Positions 23,401-38,400 are shown, counted from the stretch's first letter. The stretch: 64,000 nt of DNA from Salvelinus alpinus (GCF_045679555.1 NC_092087.1:86725864-86789863); one strand, 5' to 3'. The notes: generated by a model not told the origin, from the sequence alone. A program made the numbers and translations.

Positions 23401-26400
23401 GTCAGAGTCACTGGACTGCCCTCCACTATTTCACCAGAGGGACGGGCTGACACTGAGGTGTTCTTTGGACCATCTAGTAAATAATTGAAAAAAAATGCAT
23501 TAAGGGCTAGATTCTATGACATCTGCGATAGCCGACACCTGCATTGCGGTTGTTTTGGCGGTGTCGTAGTTGGAACCGCATTAGAGCTGTCAAATCCACA
23601 AGTAAATCCCGGCACTATACCTCAAGAGCACATTGCCATTGGCTGCACAGAGTCGAATTAAGGGAAATCCCATGCAGCTTTGTTTACAAGTTGGAACACT
23701 GGAATGTGAGATGTAATCTACACCTCAATTAGATTGATATAAATTCTCATTATTTTAATTCATGATTTTTTAATTTGAGCGTCATTATTTCTATATTGCC
23801 CTTCTCGTTGTGAACTTGTAATGGGAGTGGGATGGGTATGTCTTCATGATAATGATAAATACCAGCTGGGATGGTATGTCTTTATGATAATGATAAATAC
23901 CAGCTGGGATGGTATGTCTTTCTGATAATGATAAATACCAGCTGGGATGGTATGTCTTCATGATAATGATAAATACCAGCTGGGATGGTATGTCTTCATG
24001 ATAATGATAAAGACCAGCTGGGATGGTATGTATTTATGATAATGATAAAGAGCAGCTGGGATGGTATGTCTTCATGATAATGATCAAGAGCAGCTGGGAT
24101 GGGTATGTCTTCATGATAATGATAAAGACCAGCTGGGATGGTATGTCTTCATGATAATGATCAAGAGCAGCTGGGATGGGTATGTCTTCATGATAATGAT
24201 AAAGACCAGCTGGGATGGTATGTCTTCATGATAATGATCAAGAGCAGCTGGGATGGGTATGTCTTCATGATAATGATAAAGACCAGCTGGGATGGTATGT
24301 CTTCATGATAATGATCAAGAGCAGCTGGGATGGGTATGTCTTCATGATAATGATAAAGACCAGCTGGGATGGTATGTCTTCATGATAATGATAAAGACCA
24401 GCTGGGATGGTATGTCTTTATGATAATGATAAAGACCAGCTGGGATGGTATGTCTTTATGATAATGATAAAGACCAGCTGGGATGGGTATGTCTTCATGA
24501 TAATGATCAAGAGCAGCTGGGATGGGTATGTCTTCATGATAATGATAAAGACCAGCTGGGATGGTATGTCTTCATGATAATGATCAAGAGCAGCTGGGAT
24601 GGGTATGTCTTCATGATAATGATAAAGACCAGCTGGGATGGTATGTCTTCATGATAATGATCAAGAGCAGCTGGGATGGTATGTCTTTATGATAATGATA
24701 AAGAGCAGCTGGGATGGTATGTCTTTATGATAATGATAAAGACCAGCTGGGATGGTATGTCTTCATGATAATGATAAAGACCAGCTGGGATGCGTATGGC
24801 TTTATGATAATGATCAAGAGCAGCTGCTCACCAATTAGACAGCTACAACGCAGTTACACCTCCAACACCGCCAAAACATCAGCTATGTGAGTGTCGGCTG
24901 TCGCGGATTAACACTGATTGAATCTAGGACTAACATGTGCCTTATGCTATGCTTTAGGACCAATGTCGTTCAAATGGTTGAAACATTTTAGATGTTAGTT
25001 TCTCCGATATTCCAACACTGATCTGTAATTTACTCACATTTCACATCGATGTTGATTGACTCAGACCTCCCTGTTTTATTCCCATTCCAGGCCTCACAGT
25101 AGTACTCTCCAGTGTCAGATGACTTGATTTGGTTGAAGACATGCTGTGGTCCTGTGTTCACATAGGAGAACTGATTGTGACCTCCATTCTTCTTGTACCA
25201 GGTATAACGCTTCACAGGTGGGTTGGCATCACTGCTGCAAGTCTGAGTCACTGAACTGCCCTCCATTATTTCAACAGAGGGACTGACTGACAATGAGGTG
25301 TTCCTTGGGCCATCTGGTGTAAAAGAAACATGAGTTCAGTCAAATAATTATCCAAAAGATTATTCACTTACACAAAACAATAAAATAAAGAGATTTGGAC
25401 TATGATATGGTTTAGGATTAATGCAGTTCAAATTATTGACTTCATTAAAATGATTCCAACATTCCAACACTGAGCTGTACTTTACTCACATTTCACATCA
25501 ATGTTGATAGACTCAGACCTCCCTGTTTTATTCCCATTCCAGGCCTCACAGTAGTACTCTCCAGTGTCAGATGACTTGATTTGATTGAAGACTTGCTGTA
25601 GTCCTGTGTTCCCGTAGGAGATAGACTGATAGCCACTCTTCTTGTACCAGGTATAACGCTTCACAGGTGGGTTGGCATCACTGCTGCAGGTCAGAGTCAC
25701 TGAACTGCCCTCCACTATTTCACCAGAGGGACTGACTGACACTGAGGTGTTCTTTGGGCCATCTGATAAAATACCATTATAAATTCCACAAATTAACTTT
25801 TAACAAGGCACACCTATTAATTAATTTAAATGCATTCCAGGTGACTACCTCATGAAGATGGTTGAGAGAATGTCAAAAGTGTGCAAAGCTCTCATAAAGG
25901 CAAAGGGTTGCTACTTTGAAGTATCTCAAATATAAAATACATTTTGATTTGTTTAACATTTTTTAGGTTACTAAAATATTCCATATGTGTTATTTCACAG
26001 TTTTGATGTCTTCACTGTTATTCTACAATGTAGAAAATAGTAAAAATAAAGAAAAACCCTGGAATGAGTAGGTGTGTCCAAACAATTGACTTGTACTGTA
26101 TATTATCTTGCCTTTCTGAAAACATTAGATTTAGCAAATAAAGTAAACCAGTAGATTTTACAGGTCAGTTTGAAAAAATTACATTCGCATTGTGAAAATA
26201 CATATTCAGAGATGTGTATATTAAAATGTTTTTTGAATCATCATTATGTAAGCAGTTTAAGTATGACCAAAATGTTAAAGATGTACTTACACTGAACGTC
26301 CACAAATACAGGGGAAGAGTTGAGACGTCCATATATATTCTCAGCCTCACAGTAATATTCTCCTCTGTCCTCAGAGCTGATGTTAGTGATGCTGTAACTC

Positions 26401-29400
26401 TGTCCTGATGCTTTTGCTGAGGTTACGTTCTTCTTGTACCAGGTGTATTTGTCCACAGGTGGGTTGGCATCACTGCTGCAGGTCAGAGTCACTGAACTGC
26501 CCTCCACTATTTCACCAGAGGGACTGACTGACACTGAGGTGTTCTTTGGGCCATCTGGTGTAAAATAAACATTAGTTAAGTCAGAGAACTATCCAAAAGA
26601 TTACTCAGTTACACAAAACATTAAAATAAAGAGATTTGGGCTATGATATCGTTTAGTATAATGCAGTTAAAATGATTGATTTCATTAAACTGATTCCAAA
26701 ATTGCAACACTGAGCTGTACTTTACTCACATTTCACATTGATGTTGATTGACTCAGACCTCCCTGTCTTAATCCCATTCCAGGCCTCACAGTAGTACTCT
26801 CCAGTGTCAGATGACTTGATTTGATTAAAGACTTGCTGTAGTCCTGTGTTCCCGTAGGAGATAGACTGATAGACAATCTTCTTGTACCAGGTATAACGCT
26901 TCACAGGTGGGTTGGCATCACTGCTGCAGGTCAGAGTCACTGAACTGCCCTCCACTATTTCACCAGAGGGACTGACTGACACTGAGGTGTTCTTTGGGTC
27001 ATCTGACAAAAGACCAATATAAAGTCATTAACATCTTGGTTATAGTATTATCAAAGCAAACTTTATTTGTCACATGCACCGAATACAACAAGTGTAGACC
27101 TTATCTTGGCTTTCTGAAGAGATTAGACTTAGTGAATAAGTTAAACTAGTAGATTTTACAGGTCAGTTAGAAATAATTACATTCCCATTGTGAAAATACA
27201 TATTGAGAGATGTGGATGTTGTAAAGTAAAATGTTTCTTGATTTATCATAATTTTAGCAGTTTACAAGTATGAGGAAAACGTTAAAGATGTACTTACACT
27301 GAACGTCCACAAATACAGGGGAAGAGTTGAGACATCCATATTTATTCTCAGCCTCACAGTAGTATTCTCCTCTGTCCTCAGAGCTGATGTTAGTGATGCT
27401 GTAACTCTGTCCTGATGCTTTTCGTACGGTCACGTTCTTCTTGTACCAGGTGTATTTGTCCACAGGTGGGTTGGCATCACTGCTGCAGGTCAGAGTCACA
27501 GAGTTGCACTCCACTATTTCACCAGAGGGACTGACTGACACTGAGGTGCTTTTGGGGGCATCTGGTAAGGAATAATGTGTGGAGGGGGTTATCATGTGAC
27601 AATAGTGCAATCAAGACCTTGCATCAGTTATCAGACGAATCAAAGAAAACATGACATTGACAGGTCAGAGAACATTAACTAGTCAAAACATTAAAAGAAA
27701 CACATTTGGAAAGGTGCTTTACGTGACCAACCAGATGCTAAACACTGGTTGTCTACGCGTTTCAAGACTGTGTTAGCCCATTGCGCTAAAAGCTAGGTAT
27801 TAGCGAATGGTTGTACGCTTCAGGTAAGGGTTAGGCCTCTCATTATGCAAGTGTAGTTCACTGAACCACCTCCACTTTATATTCTTTAGGCCTCCACTCT
27901 TCTGGGAAGGCTTTCCACTAGATGTTGGATCATTGCTGCAGGGTTTTGCTTCCATTCAGCCACGAGAGCATTAGTGAAGTTGGGCACTGATGTTGGGGGA
28001 TTAGGCCTGGCTCACAGTCGGCGTTTCAATTCATCCCAAAGGTGTTCGATGAGGTTGAAGTCAGGGCTCTGTGCAGGCCGGTCAAGTTCTTCTACACCGA
28101 TTTCGACAAACCATTTCTGTATGGACCTAACTTTGTGCACGTGGGCATTGTCATGCTGAAACAGGAAAGGGCCTTCCCCAAACTGTTGCCACAAAGTTGG
28201 AAGCACAGAATCATTTCGAATGTCATTGTATGCTGTAGCGTAAGAATTTCCCGTTCTGTGAGCTTGTGTGGCCTACCACTTAGCGGCTGAGCTGTTGCTG
28301 CTCCTAGACATTTCCTCTTTACAATAACAGCACATACAGTTGACCGTGGCAGCTCTAGCAGGTCAGAAAGTTGACAAACTGACTTGTTGGAAAGGTGGCA
28401 TCCTATGACGGTGCCACGTTGAAAGTCACTGAGCTCTTCAGTAAGGCCATTCTAATGCCAATGTTTGTTTTATAAACCTGTCAGCAACGGATGTGGCTGA
28501 AATGGCAAATTCACCAATTTGAAGGGGTGTCCACATACTTTAGCATATATTGCATATATTGTGTATGTAGGGTTAAATTGAATAAGAAACAGGATAGAAA
28601 ATAAACAGTAGCAGCAGCGTATGTGATGAGTCAAAAGATTGCAAAAACGGTCAATGCTAATAGTCCGGGAAGCTATTTGGTTAACTACATTATTTAGGAG
28701 TATCATGGCATGGAGGTAGAAACTATTCAGGGTCCTGTTGGTTTCAGACTTGGTGCATCGGTACAGCTTGCCATGCGATAGCGATGAGAACATTCTATCA
28801 CTTGGGTGACCAGAGTCTTTGATAATTTTTAGGGCCTTTCTTTGTCGCTGCCCGGTATAGAGGTCCTGAATGGCAGGGACCTTGCGGTTGGGTGCCAAGC
28901 AGTTACCATACCAAGCAGTGATGCTGCCAGTCAAGATGCTCTCAATGCTGAAGCTGTAGAACTTTTGGAAGATCTGAGGGTCCATGACAAATCTTTTATT
29001 TGTCGTGCCTTCTTCAAGACTGTGTTGGTGTGTGTGGACCATGTTAATTACTTACAGTGATGTGGACACCTAGAAATTTGAAGCTCTTGACCCGCTCAAC
29101 TACAGTACAGCCCCCGTCGATGTGGAAGGGGCGTGCTCGGCAATCCATTTCCTGTAGTACACGTTCAGCTTATTTGTCTTGCTCACATTGAGGGAGAGGA
29201 TGTTGTCCTGGCACCACACTGCCAAGTCACTAATCTCCTCCCTATAGGCTGTCTCATCATCGTTGGTGATCAGGCCTACCACTGTTGTGTCGTCAGTAAA
29301 CGTAATGATGGCGTTGGAGTCGTGTGAGGCCATGCAGTCGTGGATGAACAGGGAGTACAGTAGAGGACTAAGCACTCACCCATGATGGGCCCCTGTGTTG

Positions 29401-32400
29401 AGGCGGATGGTGGCTGTGTTGCTACCTACCCTCACCACCTGGGGGCGGCCCGTCAGGAAGTCTACAATCCAGTTGCAGAGGGAGGTGTTCAGTCACAGGG
29501 TCCTGAGTTTAGTGATGAGCTTGGAGGGCACTATGGTGTTGAACGCTGAGCTGTAGTCAATGAACAGCATTCTAACATAGGTGTTCCTCTTGTCTATGTG
29601 GGAGAGGGCTGTGTGGAGTGCATTAGAGATTGCATCAGCTGCGGATCTGTTGGAGCGGTATGCAAATTGGAGTGCGTCCTTTGTGTCTGGGATGTGATGT
29701 GAGTGATGACCAGCCTTTCAAAGCATTTCATGGCTACAGATGTAAGTGCTACAGGGTAGTAACAATTTAGACTGGTTATTTTGGGGTTCTTGGGCACAGG
29801 GACTATGGTGGTCTGCTTGAAACAAGTAGGTATTACAAACTGGGTCAGGGAGAGGTTGAAAATGTCAGTGAAGACACTTGCCAGCTGGTCCGCGCATGCT
29901 CTGAGCTCCACGGCCGTCCGGCCCGGCGGCCTTGTGAATGTTAACCTGTTTAAAAGTCTTACTCACATCAGCGAAGGTGAGCGAGATCACACAGTCATCC
30001 GGAACAGCTGGTTCTCTCATGTATGGTACAGTATTGCTTTCCTCGAAGCGAGCATAGAAGGTATTTAGCTCGTCTGGTAGGTTCACGTCACTAGGCTGAT
30101 CACGGCTGGGTTTCCCTTTGTAATCCGTGATAGTTTTCAAACCCTGCCACATCCGACGAGTGTCAGAGCCGACGTAGTACGATTCGATCTTCGTCCTGGA
30201 ATGACGCTTTGCCTGTTTGATGGCTCGTCGGAGGTCGTAGCAGGATTTCTTATAAGCATCTGGATTAGTGTCCCGCTCCTTGAAAGTGGTAGCTCTAGCC
30301 TTTAGCTCAGTATGGATGTTGCTTGCAATCAATGGCTTCTGGTAGGGATATGTACGTACGGTCACTGTGGGGATGAAGTCGCTGGTGCACTTATTAGTGA
30401 AACCGGTGACTGATGTGGTAAACTCCTCAATGTTATCGGATTAATCCTGAAACACATTCCAGTCTGTGCTAGCAAAACAGTCCTGTAGCTTAGCTTCCGC
30501 TTCATCAGACCACTTTCGTATTGAGCGCGTCATTGGAACTTCCTGATTGAGTTTTATATTTGAAGCAGGAATCAGGAGTATAGAGTTATGGTCAGATTTG
30601 CCTGAAGGAGGGCGAGGAAGAGCCTTGTATGCATTTCTGTGTGTGAAGTAATGGTAGTCTAGAGTTATGTCCCTCTAGTTGGACATCACCAGCCATGAGA
30701 AGCATCACTTCCTGATCTTCTTTGTCTTGTTTGCTTAAGGCCCTATACGGCTTGTTGAGTGTGGTTTTAGTGTCAGCATCGGTTTGTGGTGGTAAATAGA
30801 CAGCTACGAAAAATAGAGATGAAAACTCTCTTGGTAAATAGTATGGTCTGCAGCTTGGGGTATTCTACCTCAGGCGAGAAAGACTTCCTTAACATTAGAG
30901 AACACATACCAGCTGTTGTTAACAAAGACACCCACCCCTCCCCCCTTTTCTTCTCCGAGGCTAACATTCAAACACTGAGCTACTCACATGTTCTACTCAC
31001 ATTTAACATCGATGTCTAAAGATGGAGACCTGTCTGTACTAATTCCATTCGAGACCCAACAGTAGTACTGTCTAGTGTCAGATGACTTGATTTGGCTGAA
31101 AACCTGCTGTGATTCTGTGTTCCCATAGAAGATACTCTGATAGACACTTCCATTCTTGTACCAGGCATAACTCTGCACTGGTGGGTTGGCATCACTGCTG
31201 CAGGTCAGAGTCACTGAACTGCCCTCCACTATTTCACCAGAGGGACTGACTGACACTGAGGTGCTCTTTGGGCCATCTGGTGTAAAAGAAACATGAGTTC
31301 AGTCAAATAACTATCCAAAAGATTATTCACTTACACAAAACATTCAAAGGAACCGATTTGGGCTGTGCTATGCTTTATGGATTAATTTACATTTAAACTG
31401 ATTTCAACACTGAGCTGTACTTTACTCACATTTCACATCGATGTTGATAGACTCAGACCTGTCTGTCCCCATCTCATTCCGGGCCTCGCAGTAGTACTCT
31501 CCAGTAGCAGATGACTGGATGTGACTGAAGACATGTTGTGGTTCTGTGTTCCCGTAGGAGATAGACTGATAGTGGGCTCCATTCTTCTTGTACCAGGTGT
31601 ATTTGTCCACAGGTGGGTTGGCATCACTGCTGCAGGTCAGAGTCACTGAACTGCCCTCCACTATTTCACCAGAGAGATGGATTGATGCCAGTGTGTTCTT
31701 TGGGCCATCTGAATGACAGAAAGAGTGTAAGCACATGCAGTAAGGACCTAAGTGATGATGCTATTTAGTAAAGAATACAATAAAAATCCTCACATTTGAC
31801 AGTGAGAGTCTCTTCAGCAGAGGGGAGATCCTCAGAGCCTTCTACAGCACAGGAGTATCTGCCTGCATCCTCACTGCTGACTGGGTTGAGGATCAGGCTG
31901 TTATTTTGGTTGGTGAGACGCTGGCCTTTCTTGTACCAGATGTAGGAGGGGTTGGGGTTGTCAGTCAGAGTACAGACGGTCCTACAGGCCAGTGTCACTC
32001 TCTCTCCCTCTGTCACTGTGGCAGGAGTCATCTCCACCTGCAGACCTGAAAGATTGTGAATAAAGAGTAAATTACATATTTTCTCTGATTATTTTCACCT
32101 GTTATTAGGCCAGATAAATACAACATAAATCAGTTAATGTATATAGTCTTAGAAAAACAGGGTTCTTCAACTATCCCCATAAGATAACCCTATTTTGGTT
32201 CCGGATAGAACTCTTTTCTGTTTCAGGTAGAACCATTTTGAGTTCCATGTAGAAGGGTTCTACATGGATCCCAAAACTGTCCTTCAAAGGGTTATCCTAT
32301 GAGGACAGCCAAATAACCTTTTTAGGTTCTACATGGCACCTTTTTTTCTAAGAGTGTAGAATATACAGTACACACCTGTGACAGACAGAGTTGTTCCAGA

Positions 32401-35400
32401 GAAGGTATATCCCCATTCTGCATTAACTGTTTTAAATCTGAACTTGTACTCAGTTGAGTCTCTTTCCCTAAGGTCTGTGATTTTTAGAGTGGAGTCCTTG
32501 TCTGTTTGCCGATGGTATTCCACACGATCTGCATACTCTGGGTCCTGGCTCAGATCGTTAGTTACACCAGTCTCCCATTTGCTGAACCAGGATACTTCTG
32601 TGACGTTATGCCAACTGGGATGTGTGTAAGAGCAGGATATGTCCACTGTTGACCCTTTCAAAGCACAGATACTCGGATGGGTGTAAGTCACGTTCATACA
32701 GCTCTCACCACGAACACCTGAAACAAAATGTAGCTGATCAATTCCTGAAATCATAATGAGACTAAATGTTTTAGGTTCATTTAAAATTAAAATTAAATAT
32801 AGACATATATCTACACTCAGAAATAAAGTTTTAGATTTGTTGCTAAAAGGGTACAACCACTTGTCTCTGGGGTGGTACCCTGTAAGGTCCTCCTTTGTAC
32901 TTTTAGTTATAGGTGGTGATGTTACGTTTGATACCATAGCTCCGAGGCGTGTGTAGAAATAGCTAAGCGGTGTATTTCGAAGCAGTGTGCCGATGCCTGT
33001 ATCACTTTATCAGAAGCACATGATCAATGACGTCCGAATCTTGGTTTCGTCGAACAACCACCTGGTTAGTTTGGTATTGGTTTGGTAGAAGACATAAAGG
33101 CTACACTGCATACCCTATATGGGGTGTGGGTCGTCAACAATAATCATTTAGCTGCTCTAAATCATTTGGACCAGCAGGTGCCACTAGTGTACCCTCTGTT
33201 AATCAAAGCCTTGATTTATTAAACTATTTTCGACACAATTGGCTGGAAAACCTCAATGCTTCAGGAACCTTTGTTTCTCCATGACTAGTTATAGACAGGG
33301 GCGGATTTAGGTATAGGCGACATGGGCAGCCACCCGGGGCGGCATCTTGCCGAGGGCGGCACGGGGAACCCGCACAAAACAAAAAAACAAAAATAATATT
33401 CTGAATGGTGACATTTGCGCGATCGGTTTTCTATCGCTCATTTGCACGTCACGTCAATGATATCATGTCACCGTGTGGGACTGTGGGTCAATTAACCTTG
33501 TCGGAGTTGCGCACCTCTAACTTTGTACAGTACAAATGCAATTAGTAATGCACTTAGTTGTGTAATTTAGCTTGTGTGTTTCTTGTTTGACGTACAACAG
33601 TGTAATAATCAGGTTATCTTCTTTATAAGTGTGTTATTCTATTTGTGTATTTGTGTGATATAGGATTTGTGTTTTTTGGGGGGAGTGTGTGGGGGGGGGG
33701 GGGGGTTCACCCAGGGAGCCATACAAGCTCAAACCCCCACTGGTTATAGGTACAGTACCAGTCAAAAGTTTGGACACACTTACTCATTCAAGGGTTTTTC
33801 TTTTATTTTTACTCATTTCTACATTGTATAATAATAGTGAAGACGTCAAAACTATGAAATATCACGTGGAATCATGTAGTAAACAAAACAGTGTTAAACA
33901 AATCAAAATATATTTTATATTTGAGATTCTTCAAAGTAGCCACCCTTTGCCTTGATGACAGCTTTGCACACATTATTCTACAATGTAGAAAATAGTACAG
34001 ATAAAGAAAAACCCTTGAATGAGAAGGTGTGTCCAAATTTTTGACTGGTACTGTACATGATTGTACCCCAGTTCATAACACAGATTGTACCTTTCGCCAC
34101 AGGTACAAAAGCATTGCAAAGCCATTTGTTCCTTGTCTGTGGCAAAACTGTACCTCTACCATAGATCACTTAAACTGGTACAACACTTCCACTCATGGGT
34201 GGCCAAAAATAACTATCTGAACACCAAGCACCCACTAAGCCATGCCTCCAATATAATTATCCAGTTTTTGAGTGAATTGTAGAGTTACTTGTTAGTGACG
34301 GAGACATGGTTGTTGAATTCGTAAATTTTCAGTCCTGAGTTCCTAGGCGTATATTATTAAAATTAAACTCTTTATGACAATACATTACATATCTCATGAG
34401 GCCTTATTTTGAGGACTAGTTTTACTCTAATACAGTGGCTTGAAATTCGTGGTGTACAGGCCACATCAGGCCTGCAAGTAGGCTTGAAAAAATCAAGTCC
34501 CTTTCCCCAAATTCCCAGATTTTAACAAATTTTCTCCCGTTTCAGAAATCTTCCAACCGGGATTTCTGAAAAAGCTGGCTTGCATTGTGATTTGTCATTC
34601 CTATTGGAATCCAGCCAGAGTCAGGATATCCAACAGTGTGAATATTATTCATACGCCATCTGCATTCATAATGACTGTCAGGTTTAGGAACATTGTGAGG
34701 ACACTACCTAAGCCATTTAAACTGGAATAACCATTTTAGTAACGGGTGAAAAAAAATCTAACAAAGCTGATTGGATTAGTTTAGAAAAATGTACGTTATT
34801 TATTTTAGCATAGCATTTTGATTACCTGCAGTAGAGCACGCTGGGAAATATAATGATGATAATAATGATGGTACAAATTTGCCTTTTTAGAGTGCCACCC
34901 CAGTAACAAACATCTACCTCATTTTAGGTGGCAAAGATTCATAATTGTACTTTAAGGGTATTTAGGGTACACAAAATATGTTTGTACCCTGGGAAACAGA
35001 AATACACCTTCACACTGTAGACCTTAATTTGAGAGTGAGAGTGTGATGATTGGGTAATACTTTACTTGACATCCAGTGTCCTAACACTTTATGACACAGT
35101 GATAACCATGTCATAATATGTCATAACAGCTGACATAACTTGTCATAACCTGTCATAATATGGAGAACACTGTCATGGTGCATATATTGACACCTTTTAT
35201 GACATATATTGCGTTACTTTATGGCTGGTTATGACACCTACAGTAACATTTATTCAATTAAAAAAATTCCCTGCCAAGAAGTTTCCTTTCATTTGAAAGT
35301 TTGTCTCTTAAATTGTTGTTGTAATGAATTATTTACAGTCATGTTTTTTTCCATCATATTTTCCATAACTTGTAATAAAAACTGTAATGACACTGTCAGG

Positions 35401-38400
35401 AAGCATTATGACCATCCTGTGTCACTTTACTTGGAAGAAGAAAATACACTTTATGACACTGTCAGGAAGCATTATGACCATCATAATCATATAAGCCAGA
35501 CAGGCCTGTCACGTATTTGCCCTTATATCAGTCATCAGTCAAAAGAGGGTGTCTTATCCTGCTCCTGAAATCTGCTCCTGCATTCATCCCAGTCATCAGC
35601 AACAGAGCACTGGGTTGGGTGCATGTCTGACATCAATAGGTGAGCAATTACAATGTTCATTTAATATGGTAAATATTTATTTTTTTATCAAGTAAAGTTT
35701 TACCGATTATTGTACCTTTATATTTAAAATATGGGGTACAAAGATGTATCATTCAACTCTTTATCCTCACATGTACCCTAATAGGTACCTAACAGTACCA
35801 TGTGAGATCATTATGTGTACCTTTGAAGGTACATTATGTGTATTTTTATATTTTTGTACCCCAGAGAAAAATACTGTATCCTTATTTTCTAAGAGTGTAC
35901 GACGTTGTCATTTCTATGTAATGTGTCCCTTCTCGTTGGCCTTAAATGATTGATACTTGTTAAGTAGAGAACTAATTGCATTCACACTCACACACTGCAG
36001 GAGCTTGGATATCCTCATGGCCTTTTACAGCACAGGAGTAACTGTCTGAATAAGAATTTTTGACAGAGTATTGCAGGGAAGTGGGCTCATCTAGACGTTG
36101 TCCGTTCTTGTACCAGATGTAGGTGGGGTTGGGGTTGTCAGTCAGACTGCAGGTGGTGCTACAGGTCAGTGTCCTCTGTCCCTCTGTGTCAGGAGTCACC
36201 TTCACCTGCAGGTCTGAATGAGGAGAGAATAAAAACATAAAAGAACAACCCTCAATATTTCCACCTAATTTGTATTTATGTAACCTTTATTTTACTAGGC
36301 AAGTCAGTTGAGAACAAATTCTTATTTACAATGACAGCCTACCAGGGAACAGAGGTTAACTGCCTTGTTCAGGGGCAGAAGAACCAATTTTTCACCTTAT
36401 CAGCTCAGGGATTCGATCCAGCAACCTTTCAGTTACTGGCCTAATGCTCTAACCACTAGGCTACCTGCCGCCCCAATACTACTAGAGATAAAGTAGTTAC
36501 ACTATAGAATAATGTTATGTAAATATAGTACTACCAGTATATCATAATGTTCTATAATACTACCAGTATATTATACAATTCTGTATGTGTAGTTTTACCA
36601 GTATATCATAATGTTATGTAAGTGTAGTATTATCATTATATCATAATGTTATGTAAGTGTAGTATTACCAGTATATCATATTGTTCTGTAAGTGTAGTAT
36701 TACCAGTATATCATCATGTTCTGTAAGTGTAGTATTACCAGTATATCATAATGTTATGTAAGTGTAGTATTACCAGTATATCATAATGTGCTGTAAGTGT
36801 AGTATTACCAGTATATCATAATGCTATGTAAGTGTAGTATTACCAGTATATCACCATGTTCTGTAAGTGTAGTATTACCAGTATATCATAATGTTATGTA
36901 AGTGTAGTATTACCAGTATATCATAATGTTCTGTCAGTGTAGTATTACCAGTATATCATAATGTTATGTAAGTGTAGTATTACCAGTATATCATAATGTT
37001 CTGTAAGTGTAGTATTACCAGTATATCATAATGTTATGTAAGTGTAGTATTACCAGTATATCATAATGTTCTGTAAGTGTAGTATTACCAGTATATCATA
37101 ATGTTATGTAAGTGTAGTATTACCTGTGTATCATAATGTTCTGTAAGTGTAGTATTACCAGTATATCATAATGTTCTGTAAGTGTAGTATTACCAGTATA
37201 TCATCATGTTCTGTAAGTGTAGTATTACCAGTATATCATAATGTTCTGTAAGTGTAGTATTACCAGTATATCATAATGTTATGTAAGTGTAGTATTACCT
37301 GTGTATCATAATGTTCTGTAAGTGTAGTATTACCAGTATATCATAATGTTCTGTAAGTGTAGTATTACCAGTATATCATCATGTTCTGTAAGTGTAGTAT
37401 TACCAGTATATCATAATGTTCTGTAAGTGTAGTATTACCAGTATATCATAATGTTATGTAAGTGTAGTATTATCAGTATATCATAATGTTATGTAAGCGT
37501 AGTATTACCTGTGTATCATAATGTTCTGTAAGTGTAGTATTACCAGTATATCATAATGTTCTGTAAGTGTAGTATTACCAGTATATCATAATGATCTGGA
37601 AGTGTAGTACTGCCAGTATTTCATAATGTTCTGGAAGTGTAGTTTTACCTGTGACAGACAGAGTTGTTCCAGGGAAGCTGTACCCCCATCCTGAGATCTG
37701 TGTGGTGAATATGAATTTATACTCAGCTGAGTCGCTCTCTCTCAGATCTGTGATTCTCAGGGTGGAGGGAAGGCTCTCCAGGGCCCGACCTGCATACTCT
37801 GGGTCTCTGGTTAGGTCCTCAGGGGCCGACTTATCACTTCTAAACCAGAATGTTGTTTTGATCGGATGATGACTGGAATAAATACAGGATATGTCCACTG
37901 ATGACCCCTTCAAGGCACAGATACTCTTGTCAATATAAGTTACTCTGTTGCAGCTCTGATCCTGAACACCTGAAACATAATGACAAGAGGGCATTACTTA
38001 TACAATACAATCATGAGCTGCAATAATCCTGTGTTACAGTTATGTTAGAAGACTGTGAGGACTGTTTAGCAGACAGAATAGATATACTTGAAAAGTTATA
38101 CTAGAATATTGAGTTGAATCCACACTCACACACTGCAGGAGAGTGGAGATCCTCATTGGCTTTTACAGCACAGGAGTAACTGTCTGCAGCATCAGGGTAG
38201 ACTGAATAGGGAGAAGTGTTGTCAGTTACTATCTGTCCGTTCTTGTACCAGGTGTAGGTGGGGTTACCAGTCAGAACACAGGTGGTGCAGGTCAGTGTCT
38301 TCCACGCTGATAAAACTGAATAAGGAGTCACCTTCACCTGCAGATCTGAAGGAGATCATAACACATTACAACCATTACTGACATCTATTCTAGACACATG

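Noticed and set aside
24445-24654. Open frame with repeated [13 protein letters not shown] units
   Set aside because: Translation of the 38/39-bp minisatellite inside a MITE; frame survives only where variants happen to allow it.
25038-32717. V3-containing and V2-containing blocks as separate genes
   Set aside because: No further leader or transmembrane exon was found between 20.8 and 39.0 kb, and all junctions keep phase 1; one gene is simpler, though isoforms remain possible.
36400-36480. tRNA gene candidates in SINE heads (also 2594, 45208, 61500 and 41285)
   Set aside because: A and B boxes belong to tRNA-derived SINEs; no complete cloverleaf was recognised.
36490-37645. Possible CRISPR-like or regulatory array because of regular 35-bp spacing
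   Set aside because: Units are contiguous with no unique spacers; a eukaryotic minisatellite in an intron.
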